From positions 4,087,001 to 4,151,000 of the forward strand of contig NZ_CP036132.1 of the NCBI RefSeq assembly GCF_018742245.1: a DNA stretch of 64,000 nt. Direction: 5' to 3'. The translations under genes and the position numbers were made by a program. Shown one piece after another: positions 48,488-57,828 of the stretch. The stretch's first letter is position 1. Every line of letters begins with the position of its first letter. A model generated the notes under the pieces. The model ran no database searches. It worked only from the letters and a program-made list of their open reading frames with translations, and had not been told where the DNA came from. This DNA is from Bacillus mycoides. Its GTDB lineage: Bacteria; Bacillota; Bacilli; Bacillales; Bacillaceae_G.

Positions 48488-49630
48488 ATGATGATATATC
48501 TAGATTATGCAGCGACAACACCTATGAGCGAAGAATCTTTAGAAACATATATAGCAGCGGCAAAAACATATTTCGGAAATGAACAAAGTTTACACGATAT
48601 CGGCGGAAGCGCATCATCTTTATTACAAGTTTGTAGAGAAACATTTGCAGAAATGATTGGGGGTAAGGAACAAGGTGTATTCTTTACAAGCGGCGGTTCA
48701 GAATCTAACTACCTTGCGATTCAATCCCTTCTAAATGCTAGAAATGGAAAGCACATTATTACGACACCTATGGAACACGCATCGATTCGAAGTTATTTTC
48801 ACTCCTTACAATCGCAAGGTTATACGATTACTGAGATTCCTGTTGATAAAAGTGGGATAATTCATTTAGTAGATTTAGAAGCAGCTATTACGGAAAATAC
48901 TGTTCTAGCAAGTATACAGCACGGAAACTCTGAAATAGGAACTGTTCAAAACATTGCAGAGATCGGAGCACTTTTAAAAAAATATAATGTTTTATTTCAT
49001 TCGGATTGTGTTCAAACGTTTGGTAAACTTCCAATAGACGTTATAGCGATGGAGATTGATAGTCTCTCTGTTTCAGCCCATAAAATATACGGACCAAAAG
49101 GAGTTGGAGCTTGCTATATAAATCCGCAAGTTCGCTGGGAACAAATATTCCCTGGAACTTCTCATGAAAAAGGCTTTCGCCCTGGTACAGTGAACGTTCC
49201 TGGAATCGCTGCTTTTTTAACAGCCGCAGAGCATATATTAAAGAATCAAAAGGAAGAGAGCGTTCGTTTTAAACAATTACGATCTTATTTTTTAGGGCAA
49301 TTACAAACACTTCCTCTAGAAATTGAAGTGAAAGGACATTCTACTTCTTGTTTACCACATATTATTGGGGTTACAATAAAAGGAATAGAAGGTCAGTATA
49401 CAATGTTAGAATGTAACCGTCATGGTATAGCCATTTCAACTGGAAGTGCTTGCCAAGTCGGTAAACAAGACCCTTCAAAAACAATGCTTGCAATTGGAAA
49501 AACGTATGAAGAGGCAAAACAATATGTCCGCTTTTCTTTCGGACATCAAACAACGAAAGAACAAATTGATACAACTATTCATGCACTACACACAATTGGA
49601 AATCAATTTTATAGAGGTGTTAAATCATAA
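48488..49630 (+). CDS. nifS: Cysteine desulfurase NifS (NAD-cluster type)
   Basis: 380 residues starting MMIYLDYAATTPMSEESLET. The PLP lysine is in LSVSAHKIYGPKGVGACY and the catalytic cysteine in ISTGSACQVGKQDPSKTM near residue 320. In B. subtilis this paralogue matures the iron-sulfur cluster of NadA. The divergent nad operon and the downstream nadR support the same role here. GAGAGG lies seven bases before the first of two ATGs; ten extra upstream codons are rejected. Its stop overlaps the nadR start (TAATG). Confidence 0.93.
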   Translation: MMIYLDYAATTPMSEESLETYIAAAKTYFGNEQSLHDIGGSASSLLQVCRETFAEMIGGKEQGVFFTSGGSESNYLAIQSLLNARNGKHIITTPMEHASIRSYFHSLQSQGYTITEIPVDKSGIIHLVDLEAAITENTVLASIQHGNSEIGTVQNIAEIGALLKKYNVLFHSDCVQTFGKLPIDVIAMEIDSLSVSAHKIYGPKGVGACYINPQVRWEQIFPGTSHEKGFRPGTVNVPGIAAFLTAAEHILKNQKEESVRFKQLRSYFLGQLQTLPLEIEVKGHSTSCLPHIIGVTIKGIEGQYTMLECNRHGIAISTGSACQVGKQDPSKTMLAIGKTYEEAKQYVRFSFGHQTTKEQIDTTIHALHTIGNQFYRGVKS

Positions 49631-50172
49631 TGAAACAAAACGATCAAAAAAAGATTTTAGGCGAAGAAAGACGACAACTCATCCTCGAGTGGCTTCTTGC
49701 TGCAAATGAACCGTTATCGGGGAATGAGCTATCTAAAAAGACAAACGTAAGTAGGCAAGTTATCGTTCAAGACATTTCCTTACTAAAAGCACGAAATGAA
49801 CCAATTATTGCAACTGCACAAGGGTATTTATATTTAAAACCACAAACAAGACAACAAGCTTTTGAACGCGTAATCGTATGCCAACATAAACCGGCAGAAG
49901 TACGTCAAGAACTTACCATGTTAGTTGACCACGGCGTTACGATTAAAGACGTAAAAGTTGAGCATCCTGTATACGGCGACTTAACAGCATCGATTATGGT
50001 AAGTAATCGCTTTGATGTAGAGCAATATTTACAAAAAATCGAAAACACAAACGCTTCCTATCTTTCGCAACTAACAGACGGTATTCACTTACATACAATT
50101 GAAGCAGATTCTAAGGAGAAATTAGATGCGGCTTGTGATGCACTAGATAAAGCTGGATTTCTCGTTTATTAA
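49630..50172 (+). CDS. nadR: Transcriptional repressor of NAD biosynthesis NadR (NiaR/YrxA)
   Basis: 180 residues. The N-terminal HTH (ERRQLILEWLLAANEPLSGN, then VSRQVIVQDISLLKAR) precedes the 3H domain with its three histidines in VDHGVTIKDVKVEHPVYGD and GIHLHTIEAD regions, which bind nicotinic acid and metal. With nicotinate bound it represses nadBCA and nifS-nadR. It overlaps nifS by one base, so the pair is coupled. A clear terminator follows. Confidence 0.94.
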   Translation: MKQNDQKKILGEERRQLILEWLLAANEPLSGNELSKKTNVSRQVIVQDISLLKARNEPIIATAQGYLYLKPQTRQQAFERVIVCQHKPAEVRQELTMLVDHGVTIKDVKVEHPVYGDLTASIMVSNRFDVEQYLQKIENTNASYLSQLTDGIHLHTIEADSKEKLDAACDALDKAGFLVY

Positions 50173-50175
50173 TGT

Positions 50176-50214
50176 AAAGCACAGAGGTTTTCATCATTCT
50201 CTGTGCTTTTATTT
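50176..50214 (+). terminator. Intrinsic terminator after nadR
   Basis: AAAGCACAGAG and CTCTGTGCTTT arms with TTTTATTTT following. Confidence 0.85.
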
Positions 50215-50259
50215 TGTAGATGATATAATATTGTAAACAATTGTAAAGGAGTATTAAAT

Positions 50260-50907
50260 ATGGGAATTGAACTCGTTCACTTTAGCACCGGTAAACCGAA
50301 ACAAATGAAATATAACGAAGATAAAGAAATGATAACAGGTATATGTAAAGAACTTACAGAAGAGGCTTTTCTCTCAAAAGATGGATTCCTTGGTGATGAT
50401 GTAGCGGATTTAAAACATCACGGTGGACCTGACCGCGCTGTCTGTGTTTATCCATATGAACATTACGCACTATGGGAAGAAGAATTTCAAACAACACTTC
50501 CAGCTTCCACATTTGGTGAAAACATTACAGTAACAAATATGTTAGAGCGTGACGTATGCATCGGAGATACATATCAACTAGGCGAAGCAATCATTCAAGT
50601 AACACAAGCTCGCGTACCTTGTAGTACAATTTCAAAACGTCTTGGCATTCCTGGCATTTTGCCACGCATTGTAGCAACTGGATATACTGGCTATTTATGC
50701 CGCGTTCTTCAAGAAGGTACTGTACGTAAAGATTCTAAAATCACATTACTAGAGCGTCCATCAAACAATGTATCTGTTTTGTTCTCTAACGAAATTTATT
50801 TTCATAATAGAAAAGATAAAGATGGCATTGAGAAGATTCTTGCTGTCCCAGAACTAGCTGATGTTTGGCGTGGTCAATTAGAAGATCGTCTTTCGAAGTT
50901 AAAATAA
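50260..50907 (+). CDS. MOSC domain protein (YiiM/YflK-like)
   Basis: 215 residues. The MOSC core shows DDVADLKHHGGPDRAVCVYP near residues 48-67, PASTFGENITV near 85 and ITQARVPCSTISKR-like sequence (VTQARVPCSTISKRLGIP) carrying the conserved cysteine near 126. MOSC proteins bind molybdenum cofactor; the YiiM group helps detoxify N-hydroxylated compounds. The substrate here is not known. AAGGAG precedes the ATG. It is a single-gene unit between two terminators. Confidence 0.87.
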   Translation: MGIELVHFSTGKPKQMKYNEDKEMITGICKELTEEAFLSKDGFLGDDVADLKHHGGPDRAVCVYPYEHYALWEEEFQTTLPASTFGENITVTNMLERDVCIGDTYQLGEAIIQVTQARVPCSTISKRLGIPGILPRIVATGYTGYLCRVLQEGTVRKDSKITLLERPSNNVSVLFSNEIYFHNRKDKDGIEKILAVPELADVWRGQLEDRLSKLK

Positions 50908-50908
50908 C

Positions 50909-50937
50909 AAATCCCACCTTTTGCAGGTGGGATTTTA
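50909..50937 (+). terminator. Intrinsic terminator after the MOSC gene
   Basis: AAATCCCACCT and AGGTGGGATTT arms with a short loop and a TTTTATTA end. Confidence 0.85.
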
Positions 50938-50955
50938 TTAATCTATCATTATACT

Positions 50956-51058
50956 AGTAAATGAAATTATATCGACCGCTTCTTTAATTATATCGGCGAT
51001 TTTCAAAATATATCAGCGATTCGACATGAAATATCGACTTATCGACAAATACCGATAC
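50956..51058. repeat. Degenerate ATATCGRCGATT-type repeat region
   Basis: Short near-repeats (TATATCGGCGATT, TATATCAGCGATT, ATATCGACTTATCGAC) fill the gap after the MOSC terminator. The first 17 bases (50956-50972) recur exactly at 16966-16982, and ATTCGACA occurs in both places. This looks like copies of a dispersed non-coding element. Confidence 0.45.
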
Positions 51059-51067
51059 CTTCACTTC

Positions 51068-51919
51068 TTACAACCAATAAGAAGAATAGCTCCCCAAAAC
51101 AGTAACAGAAAAGCCAAGTGCTTCAAGTTCCATCATTACGCCTGGCAATAATACGTCATCATATGCTTTATCTACGTCGATTAAGAAAAAGTAATTTCCA
51201 AGACCTGTTTTCATCGGGCGAGATTCGATTTTTGATAAGTTTAATTTTCTCCATGCGAAAGCTGATAACACTTGATACAGCGCTCCTGCATAATCCGCAG
51301 GTAACGTTATCATAAGCGTCGTTTTCTCACCTCGATTTTCTCCGTTGTTTGGGAGTACTGCTTTCTTTTTCTTATGCAGAACAAGGAAACGCGTATGATT
51401 GTTTTTATGCGTATGAATGTCACGCCTTACAATTGTTAATCCGTACTTTTCTGCCGCTGCTTCATTTGCAATGGCGGCAACTTTTTCTGCAGGATGTTCT
51501 TTCACATATTGCGCAGCAGCGCTTGTTGATGTCATATCTCGAACAGTTACGCCTTTTAATTCCTCATTTAAAAATTTATGGCACTGTGCAATGGCATGCG
51601 GATGAGAATGTACAGCGTATACTTCTTTCCACACTTCTTCGTACTGCGGGTGTACGAGTAAATGTTGCTGAATTGGCACTGTAATTTCTCCTACAATGGA
51701 AAGTGGCTGCTCATGTACGAGATAATCAACCGTTATATTAACTGAACCTTCTATGGCGTTCTCTAACGGTACGACCGCATAATCTACATTTTCATTTGCA
51801 GCTGCATCAATACAATCCGGAATCGTTCGATACGGTACATGCTCTGCTTCCGGAAAAAAACGACTCACCGCCATATTTGTAAATGTCGCTTCTGGTCCTA
51901 AATATCCTACTCGAATCAT
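51068..51919 (-). CDS. pheA: Prephenate dehydratase
   Basis: 283 residues from MIRVGYLGPEATFTNMAVSR. The catalytic domain has YAVVPLENAIEGSVNITVDY and the TRF motif in NNHTRFLVLHKKK near 175; the ACT domain follows with LSKIESRPMKTGLGNYFFLI, the phenylalanine-binding ESRP motif. It makes phenylpyruvate from prephenate and is feedback-inhibited by Phe. AGAGGG precedes this ATG; 31 extra upstream codons are not supported. In B. subtilis pheA follows obg-pheB; here a transporter module separates it from obg and no pheB is seen. Confidence 0.95.
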   Translation of the reverse strand: MIRVGYLGPEATFTNMAVSRFFPEAEHVPYRTIPDCIDAAANENVDYAVVPLENAIEGSVNITVDYLVHEQPLSIVGEITVPIQQHLLVHPQYEEVWKEVYAVHSHPHAIAQCHKFLNEELKGVTVRDMTSTSAAAQYVKEHPAEKVAAIANEAAAEKYGLTIVRRDIHTHKNNHTRFLVLHKKKKAVLPNNGENRGEKTTLMITLPADYAGALYQVLSAFAWRKLNLSKIESRPMKTGLGNYFFLIDVDKAYDDVLLPGVMMELEALGFSVTVLGSYSSYWL

Positions 51920-51996
51920 CGTCTTTTCCCTCTTTTTCGTTTTCTTACTGTTATACCATACTTTTTTATATTCTTCTATGAGAATTTCGAATATTA

Positions 51997-52023
51997 AAAA
52001 AAAGACTAGCATTCGCTAGTCTA
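51997..52023 (-). terminator. Terminator at the end of the second permease gene
   Basis: AGACTAGC and GCTAGTCT arms with a four-base loop and eight T residues on the minus strand; the permease stop codon lies in the hairpin. Confidence 0.85.
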
Positions 52024-53929
52024 AATGTTTCTTGTATTCTCTTTGAGCGAAGAAGAAATAGATGATACATGCAGCAATGTAAAACAGAATAAACAAGCCC
52101 ACTTTTCTTAATGATCCGTCCATAAAAAGAGTATTATGAAACGTATATAACGCAACTGCACTATGCATACTCCCTACTATAATAGGTGCAAAAAATAGCA
52201 TACATAATTGCCAACGAGAAATTTTCCACACTTCTTCCTTCGTCATTCCAAGTTTAGAGAGCGCACCATACTGTTTACGATCCGATGCAATATTATGAAA
52301 CCATTTAAAATATACGATACTACATGATGTAAGGAAGAATAATATACTAATGAATGAGCCGACAAATAGAGTAATATCGCCGAACTCTTTCATATTCACA
52401 TATAACTCCATATTACTTCGAAATGCATCATTATTATCTTGTTTCATATGTTTCCGTAAATCTTCATTTAATTTCTTCGTATTTTCAATATTTGGTAATG
52501 TGTAGCCTCTATATATCATTTTTTCAGAATCCGGAATTTTATTTGCTACACTGTCAAAATCTTCATCATTCATGACAAAAAACAGACCATTAATGCGCGC
52601 GGGATGATAGTTAAATTGCACCCCTTCTTTCTGACCGTTAAATGCGAATTGATACGTTTGATTCATTACTTGCAATTGAATCTCTTTTTGATTATATAAA
52701 TTCGGATGATTGCGTTTATTATAATAAACAAGTGTAACTGTTCCTTTTTTAGGATGATACGTTTTCTGTTTTTGTTTTCTCGCCTCTTGATTGTATTCAC
52801 TTTCCTTTATAAGCGGCGCGACTTCTGTTTCTCCCTTATTAGACTGAAAGGATGCATGCAATCCAACAAAACTCATAGATTGAAAATCATCATACCCATA
52901 TTGATGCAGTAAATTTTCAACCGCACCATCCTCAAAGACTTCATGGGAAGAAACACCTTTTTCTATATATGAAAATGAGTGTGTGCCCCCATCCCGCCAC
53001 ATATCTTGCATACTAGAAAAATACAAGAATACCGTACCTGTCGCCGTAACTACAAACGTCGTTGCCATGGACATTAGAAAGAAAAAGCGACCATTTTCCT
53101 TCATTCGATGTGACAATTGATTTACTATAAATAAATACGGATATGTATATATAATCTTTTTATTTCGTTTTATCACTTCTAACAATTGGCTAACACCATG
53201 TGTAAAAGAAAAATACGTTCCAAAAAAGATAAGTATAGACACAGGGAAAAAGTATAACGCTATCGTTGGCATCGTCACTTGTAGCGCTAGCGCATATCCC
53301 GTTCCTAAACAAGCAAAACCGAATAAACAAAGCCACTTTGATGTTTTCTTCTCTTTTTTATCTGTTCGAAATTCTTTCAATAACCGAATGATTTGTATAT
53401 TCCATATACGTAAAGCACTTATAAAAGATAACAGAATAAAAACGACCATATATGTAACAAACGTTACACCAATCGCTCTCACGTCAAATATGACAGGGAG
53501 TTCTTTCGGAAGACGAAGTAACATACTAAACACCATAAAAAAGAGTTTCAAAAAGATCATGCCAATCCCAATACCGAAAATATTAGCAAAAATTCCAATC
53601 AATATTTGCTCGGTCATAATCACTCCTATTACGTTAGACTTCTTCGCTCCCATTAACATATATAATCCTAATTCTTTCTTACGTGCTTCTATGAAAATAG
53701 AAGTAGAGTACAAAATAAATATAACGAAAAAAGAAATAATTATAACGTTACATACGATAAGTCCCCAGCGTACGTTTTGATACCACATCGTCTCTTGCAT
53801 ATACGGATGTACAATGACAGACATGTATGCATAAGAAGCAAATATGGCAAAACAACTACTTAAGAAAAACACTTTATAATTACGCCAATTTCCCTTTATA
53901 TTTTGCAGCGCTAGTTGCCGAATGTTCAT
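52016..53929 (-). CDS. FtsX-like (BceB-type) ABC transporter permease, second copy
   Basis: 637 residues. BceB-type layout: one N-terminal helix, FtsX helices 2-4 with FIEARKKELGLYMLMGAKKS, further helices to about residue 305, a large outer domain (about 310-520), and three C-terminal helices with DRKQYGALSKLGMTKEEV. Such permeases remove peptide antibiotics from their cell-wall targets together with a BceA ATPase and also signal to the kinase. It is paralogous to the permease at 53979 (shared MN-RQLALNN opening style, same topology). GGAGG precedes the ATG, but a terminator hairpin lies between the two permeases, so expression may be lower. Confidence 0.85.
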   Translation of the reverse strand: MNIRQLALQNIKGNWRNYKVFFLSSCFAIFASYAYMSVIVHPYMQETMWYQNVRWGLIVCNVIIISFFVIFILYSTSIFIEARKKELGLYMLMGAKKSNVIGVIMTEQILIGIFANIFGIGIGMIFLKLFFMVFSMLLRLPKELPVIFDVRAIGVTFVTYMVVFILLSFISALRIWNIQIIRLLKEFRTDKKEKKTSKWLCLFGFACLGTGYALALQVTMPTIALYFFPVSILIFFGTYFSFTHGVSQLLEVIKRNKKIIYTYPYLFIVNQLSHRMKENGRFFFLMSMATTFVVTATGTVFLYFSSMQDMWRDGGTHSFSYIEKGVSSHEVFEDGAVENLLHQYGYDDFQSMSFVGLHASFQSNKGETEVAPLIKESEYNQEARKQKQKTYHPKKGTVTLVYYNKRNHPNLYNQKEIQLQVMNQTYQFAFNGQKEGVQFNYHPARINGLFFVMNDEDFDSVANKIPDSEKMIYRGYTLPNIENTKKLNEDLRKHMKQDNNDAFRSNMELYVNMKEFGDITLFVGSFISILFFLTSCSIVYFKWFHNIASDRKQYGALSKLGMTKEEVWKISRWQLCMLFFAPIIVGSMHSAVALYTFHNTLFMDGSLRKVGLFILFYIAACIIYFFFAQREYKKHLD

Positions 53930-53955
53930 CTATCGTCCTCCTGTAACTTACTACA

Positions 53956-53993
53956 CACGTAAAAAGCTAGAGGTTTCCCTAGCTTTTTACGTG
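53956..53993 (-). terminator. Terminator hairpin between the two permease genes
   Basis: CACGTAAAAAGCTAG pairs with CTAGCTTTTTACGTG. The stop codon and the last five codons of the first permease are within the left arm. T residues in the right arm make it terminator-like, so it may attenuate the second permease. Confidence 0.7.
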
Positions 53994-55901
53994 TTTTAAA
54001 TATCCTCTTTGAGCGATCATAAAGTAAATGGCAGAAGCTAAAATATATGCACCTATTACAATCGCACCTGATTTCCATAAATCGATATAAAGCATTTTCC
54101 CTAACGTATGAAGAGCAAATCCACTATGAATTGTACCGATTAAAATTGGGATAAAGAAGATAACACCCATTTGTCGAATTGCAATTTTACGAATTTCTTT
54201 ATCTGTCATACCAATTCTTTTTAATGACTTAAATTGAATACGATCTTGTTCTTTATCATTAAACCATTTAAAGTATGTCATGCTACAAGCGAAGAAGAAG
54301 AACAGTACTGCTACGAAGAAACCGATGAACATTGTAATCGCTCCGGATTCTCTTATATCTTTATAAGCAAACACTGAATTTTTCAGTTCTCCTTGCTTTT
54401 CTGGCGCAATTTCCTTTTTTAAATCTAGCACAAGATTTTCGGTACTTTTCCAATCTTCAATATAATAACCATAATATTTCGTCTTTTCTCCATCTGGTAC
54501 GAGCTTTGCATATTTCTCAAAATCTAGATCATTCACAATAAGATATTCGTCATCATTAAACACAGAATATGAAGTTGGTTCATTTAACTGAACAGGCTGT
54601 TTTTGTCCATTAATTGTAATTTCATATGGCTTCGTACGATCTATCTTCACTAGATCATTTGTCATATCACTCATGATCATCGTCGCACTACCTGGTGCAT
54701 TATGAACTTCTCTAACTTCTTCCCTTTTTTGTTTGCGTACTTCCGCATTATATTCTTTCTCTGAAACAATCGCTGTTGGCACTTCATGTTCACTGTTAAA
54801 AAACGTTATTTTCTGCGTAGCAGGTAGTTTTACGTAGGTTATTTTTCTTGCATCTTCAAACCCATTCTTTTTTAATAATCCTTGTACTTTCTCCTCGTTA
54901 ATAATGGTATGCGTATTTATACCCTTTTCTTCATATGAAATAGCATGGGGCGTAAGGTCTACCGTTTTCGCACTCATATTTTCAAAATATACATAAAGCG
55001 TACCAACCGCTGAAGAAACAACTGCTGTAATGATAGAAATGACAAATAGAAAACGAGCGTTATCTTTCATTTTATAAATAAGATTGCTAAGGACAAACAT
55101 ATTTGGATACGTATAAAAAGATTGTTTTCTTTTTTGCAATGCTTTTAATACGACTGTACTACCTTGTGTAAATAATAAATACGTTCCGCCAATTGTCAGT
55201 CCTACAATTGGTAAGAAATACATAATAAAATTCATAATTGTTACTTGGAAACAAAGTATATACGCCGCAATAATACAGCCTATACCGGCTACACCTAACC
55301 ATGTAAATGCAAAAGGCTCTACTTTTTGTTTTCTTGCCTCTCTTAATAAATCAATAATTTGCAAGCGGCCTACTGTCCAAACACTAAACAATGATAGTAT
55401 TAAAAAGAGGATAAAGTATATGCCAGCTGTAATAAGAACTGCTTTTCCATTCCACACAAGCGGCAGTGTTTTATCAATTTCCAGTAAGACACTGAGTGCT
55501 TGGAAGAAAAGTTTTGAACAAAGCATTCCAATCCCAATACCTACTACAATTGCAATACTACCTAACATCAGTTGCTCTAATATAATCATTCGGCCGAGCT
55601 GAGACTTCGTTCCACCTATTAATGTTAATAAACCGAATTCTTTTTTTCTTGCTCGTAAAAACGTTGAATTCGCATATAAAATAAAGAGTGCTGAGAAGAT
55701 GACTACAATATAATTCATCGATTCTAATCCTTTTGAAATCATCGTCTTCATACTAATATTACCGCTTACGACATCTGGATGATAAATGAAGGAAGCATAC
55801 ATGAAAAATACGACAATCGATAAACAACTACTAATAAGGAACGCTTTATAATTACGCCAATTTCCTTTTACATTGTTAAGCGCGAGCTGGCGAAAGTTCA
55901 T
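53979..55901 (-). CDS. FtsX-like (BceB-type) ABC transporter permease, first copy
   Basis: 640 residues, starting MNFRQLALNNVKGNWRNYKA. Ten predicted helices: one at 17-38, three around 55-175 (with FLRARKKEFGLLTLIGGTKS), two pairs around 195-310, and three at the C-terminus (560-632). The outer domain of about 210 residues lies between helices 7 and 8. Its start overlaps the ATPase gene by 26 bases, so translation is coupled and this is the ATPase's primary partner. Family role: peptide-antibiotic sensing and resistance; the ligand is unknown. Confidence 0.88.
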   Translation of the reverse strand: MNFRQLALNNVKGNWRNYKAFLISSCLSIVVFFMYASFIYHPDVVSGNISMKTMISKGLESMNYIVVIFSALFILYANSTFLRARKKEFGLLTLIGGTKSQLGRMIILEQLMLGSIAIVVGIGIGMLCSKLFFQALSVLLEIDKTLPLVWNGKAVLITAGIYFILFLILSLFSVWTVGRLQIIDLLREARKQKVEPFAFTWLGVAGIGCIIAAYILCFQVTIMNFIMYFLPIVGLTIGGTYLLFTQGSTVVLKALQKRKQSFYTYPNMFVLSNLIYKMKDNARFLFVISIITAVVSSAVGTLYVYFENMSAKTVDLTPHAISYEEKGINTHTIINEEKVQGLLKKNGFEDARKITYVKLPATQKITFFNSEHEVPTAIVSEKEYNAEVRKQKREEVREVHNAPGSATMIMSDMTNDLVKIDRTKPYEITINGQKQPVQLNEPTSYSVFNDDEYLIVNDLDFEKYAKLVPDGEKTKYYGYYIEDWKSTENLVLDLKKEIAPEKQGELKNSVFAYKDIRESGAITMFIGFFVAVLFFFFACSMTYFKWFNDKEQDRIQFKSLKRIGMTDKEIRKIAIRQMGVIFFIPILIGTIHSGFALHTLGKMLYIDLWKSGAIVIGAYILASAIYFMIAQRGYLKHVKS

Positions 55902-56652
55902 GATATTCCCCCCCTAGCATCGCAAGTACGTCCAAAATTTCTTGGAAAAAGGCTTGTTTCGTTCTTCCTTTATGTATTTCTGAGAAGATCTCTCCATCAC
56001 GTATGAAGAGGATACGTTCACAATAACTAGCCGCTACCGGATCATGCGTTACCATTGCAATCGTTACTTTCTTTTGCTCATGTAAATCTTGAAGTGCTCC
56101 CATTAATGATTTCGCTGACTTAGAATCTAAGTTTCCCGTTGGCTCATCCGCTAAAATTAATGTTGGTTCATGAATAATCGCCCTTGCAGCAGCTGCACGT
56201 TGTTGCTGTCCTCCTGATACTTCGTATACTTTTTTATTTAAAATTTCTTCGATGTTTAAAAACCTCGCAATTTCAAGTACTTTCGCATCAATTTCTTTTA
56301 CAGATTTCTTCGCCATTACAAGCGGCAAAATAATATTTTCTTTAATGGATAACGTATCCAGTAAGTTGAAATCTTGGAAAATGAATCCTAGATGTGTACG
56401 GCGAAATTCCGCCAATTTTGCAGCACGCATTTGATTAATTTCTTCACCATTTACAAGCACATGACCTGAAGTTTGCTTATCAATTGTCGCTAATAAATTT
56501 AAAAGCGTTGTTTTTCCGCTTCCTGAAGGCCCCATAATTCCTACAAATTCGCCTTCTTCAATTTTAAAATTTATATCATTTAAAGCAGTCGTCGCTACTG
56601 AACCTTTTGATTGATACACCTTTGTTAACCCTTTTACTTCAAGAACACTCAT
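55876..56652 (-). CDS. BceA-type ABC transporter ATP-binding protein
   Basis: 258 residues. Walker A GIMGPSGSGKTTLLNLLAT near residues 38-56, Q-loop FIFQDFNLLDTLS, signature VSGGQQQRAAAARAI near 144-158 and Walker B LILADEPTGNLDS are all intact. It belongs to the MacB/LolD-like group that partners FtsX-type permeases. AGGGGGATT precedes the ATG. It follows the histidine-kinase gene by 93 bases, and a promoter in that gap is probably controlled by the adjacent response regulator. Confidence 0.92.
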   Translation of the reverse strand: MSVLEVKGLTKVYQSKGSVATTALNDINFKIEEGEFVGIMGPSGSGKTTLLNLLATIDKQTSGHVLVNGEEINQMRAAKLAEFRRTHLGFIFQDFNLLDTLSIKENIILPLVMAKKSVKEIDAKVLEIARFLNIEEILNKKVYEVSGGQQQRAAAARAIIHEPTLILADEPTGNLDSKSAKSLMGALQDLHEQKKVTIAMVTHDPVAASYCERILFIRDGEIFSEIHKGRTKQAFFQEILDVLAMLGGEYHELSPARA

Positions 56653-56724
56653 TTCTAATCCCCCTATGTGTTTTCTTCTTACATTTACTATAAGAAAAAT
56701 AAGAAAAAGAAACGAGTGATTTCC

Positions 56725-56751
56725 CTTACAAAACCATTTGTTATCTTACAA
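56725..56751 (-). promoter_or_regulatory. Candidate response-regulator binding site upstream of the ABC genes
   Basis: TTGTAAG occurs twice in direct orientation on the minus strand (56751-56745 and 56731-56725), 20 bases apart, i.e. about two helical turns. A TATAGT -10-like box follows about 40 bases downstream without a good -35, as expected for an activated promoter. Confidence 0.4.
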
Positions 56752-57828
56752 TTTTGTCATTTTTCTCATTAATGCATGATATTCTTCATCTTTTGCAAAT
56801 TGGAACGTAACTGTTGTTCCTTCCCCTTCAGTTGATTGTACATACACTCCATGATGTAAATTACCGCAGATTTCCTTCGTAATATATAAACCCATCCCTG
56901 TCGCTTCCCTTGTTTTACGGCCGTTTATTCCCGTAAAGAACGGATCAAATATACGCTTTACATCTTGCTCTGGAATACCAATTCCATTATCCCTAATATG
57001 CAGTAATACGTTTTGATCCTTCTCTTCAATTTGAAATTGAATTTCTTTTTTCTCTGCTTCTGAAATTTTTGTATACTTAATTGCATTCACAACAATTTGG
57101 CTCATAGCGATACTAAGCCACTTTCTATCAGACGCAATCATACAAGTCTCTTCTTCAAACATCATTTTCGGAAATACAGAAGATTGAATGAACGACTTTC
57201 GATTTTCATTAATAATATCTCGAATGACCTCTATAACATTTACTACTTCTACTTTATAATCTTTCGAAAACTGATCTAACCTTGCCATATGTAACGCTAA
57301 ATCTAACCCATTTAAAATACGGTTATTTTCTTCACGAATACTTTCAATCGTTCCCCTTGCTTCACGGTGTTCCTTACCATATTTCTGTAACAATAATTCA
57401 ATAACGGATACTGGTGTTTTCATTTGATGGATCCATTGATTCATGAAAATCATTTGCTGTTGCTCTTTTGCATGCTGTTTATGAACTTCATTCATATATT
57501 GCTGCCTTAATAGCGTAAACGCTTCAACAACCAGTTCTTGCTCTGACGTATAAGAAGTATCGATAAGTAAAGAGTCATGTAATGTATGTCCACCGGCAAT
57601 ATACTGTTCTATTCTCTTTAAAAACACACTTCGTTTTCGGTAATCGTAAATAAGGTATACACTAAACACAACTGTCCCTAATAACAGTCCGTATAACCAT
57701 GTACTCCAGTCCAGCGAACGCTTTTCTAAAAGACTTTGTAACTGCAATACGAGCCCAAATAAACAAAGGCTTATAATGTAAGAAAGGATTAAGGAAAAAC
57801 GGTCTATAAGGTAGCTTTTAACCTTCAT
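56746..57828 (-). CDS. BceS-type intramembrane-sensing histidine kinase
   Basis: 360 residues from MKVKSYLIDRFSLILSYIIS. Two helices near 10-30 and 37-57 are joined by a loop of only a few residues, with no outer sensor domain, typical of kinases that sense through a partner ABC transporter. The phospho-accepting His is in FMNQWIHQMKTPVSVIELLL near 137; ATP-binding boxes are IVVNAIKYTK, DNGIGIPEQDV and TGMGLYITKEI. Its ATG overlaps the end of the regulator gene by 11 bases. An earlier in-frame start is unsupported. Confidence 0.92.
   Translation of the reverse strand: MKVKSYLIDRFSLILSYIISLCLFGLVLQLQSLLEKRSLDWSTWLYGLLLGTVVFSVYLIYDYRKRSVFLKRIEQYIAGGHTLHDSLLIDTSYTSEQELVVEAFTLLRQQYMNEVHKQHAKEQQQMIFMNQWIHQMKTPVSVIELLLQKYGKEHREARGTIESIREENNRILNGLDLALHMARLDQFSKDYKVEVVNVIEVIRDIINENRKSFIQSSVFPKMMFEEETCMIASDRKWLSIAMSQIVVNAIKYTKISEAEKKEIQFQIEEKDQNVLLHIRDNGIGIPEQDVKRIFDPFFTGINGRKTREATGMGLYITKEICGNLHHGVYVQSTEGEGTTVTFQFAKDEEYHALMRKMTKL

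Noticed and set aside
52013..53929. The second permease as a pseudogene
   Set aside because: It is full length, open throughout, has a good ribosome site and keeps the FtsX and BceB features.
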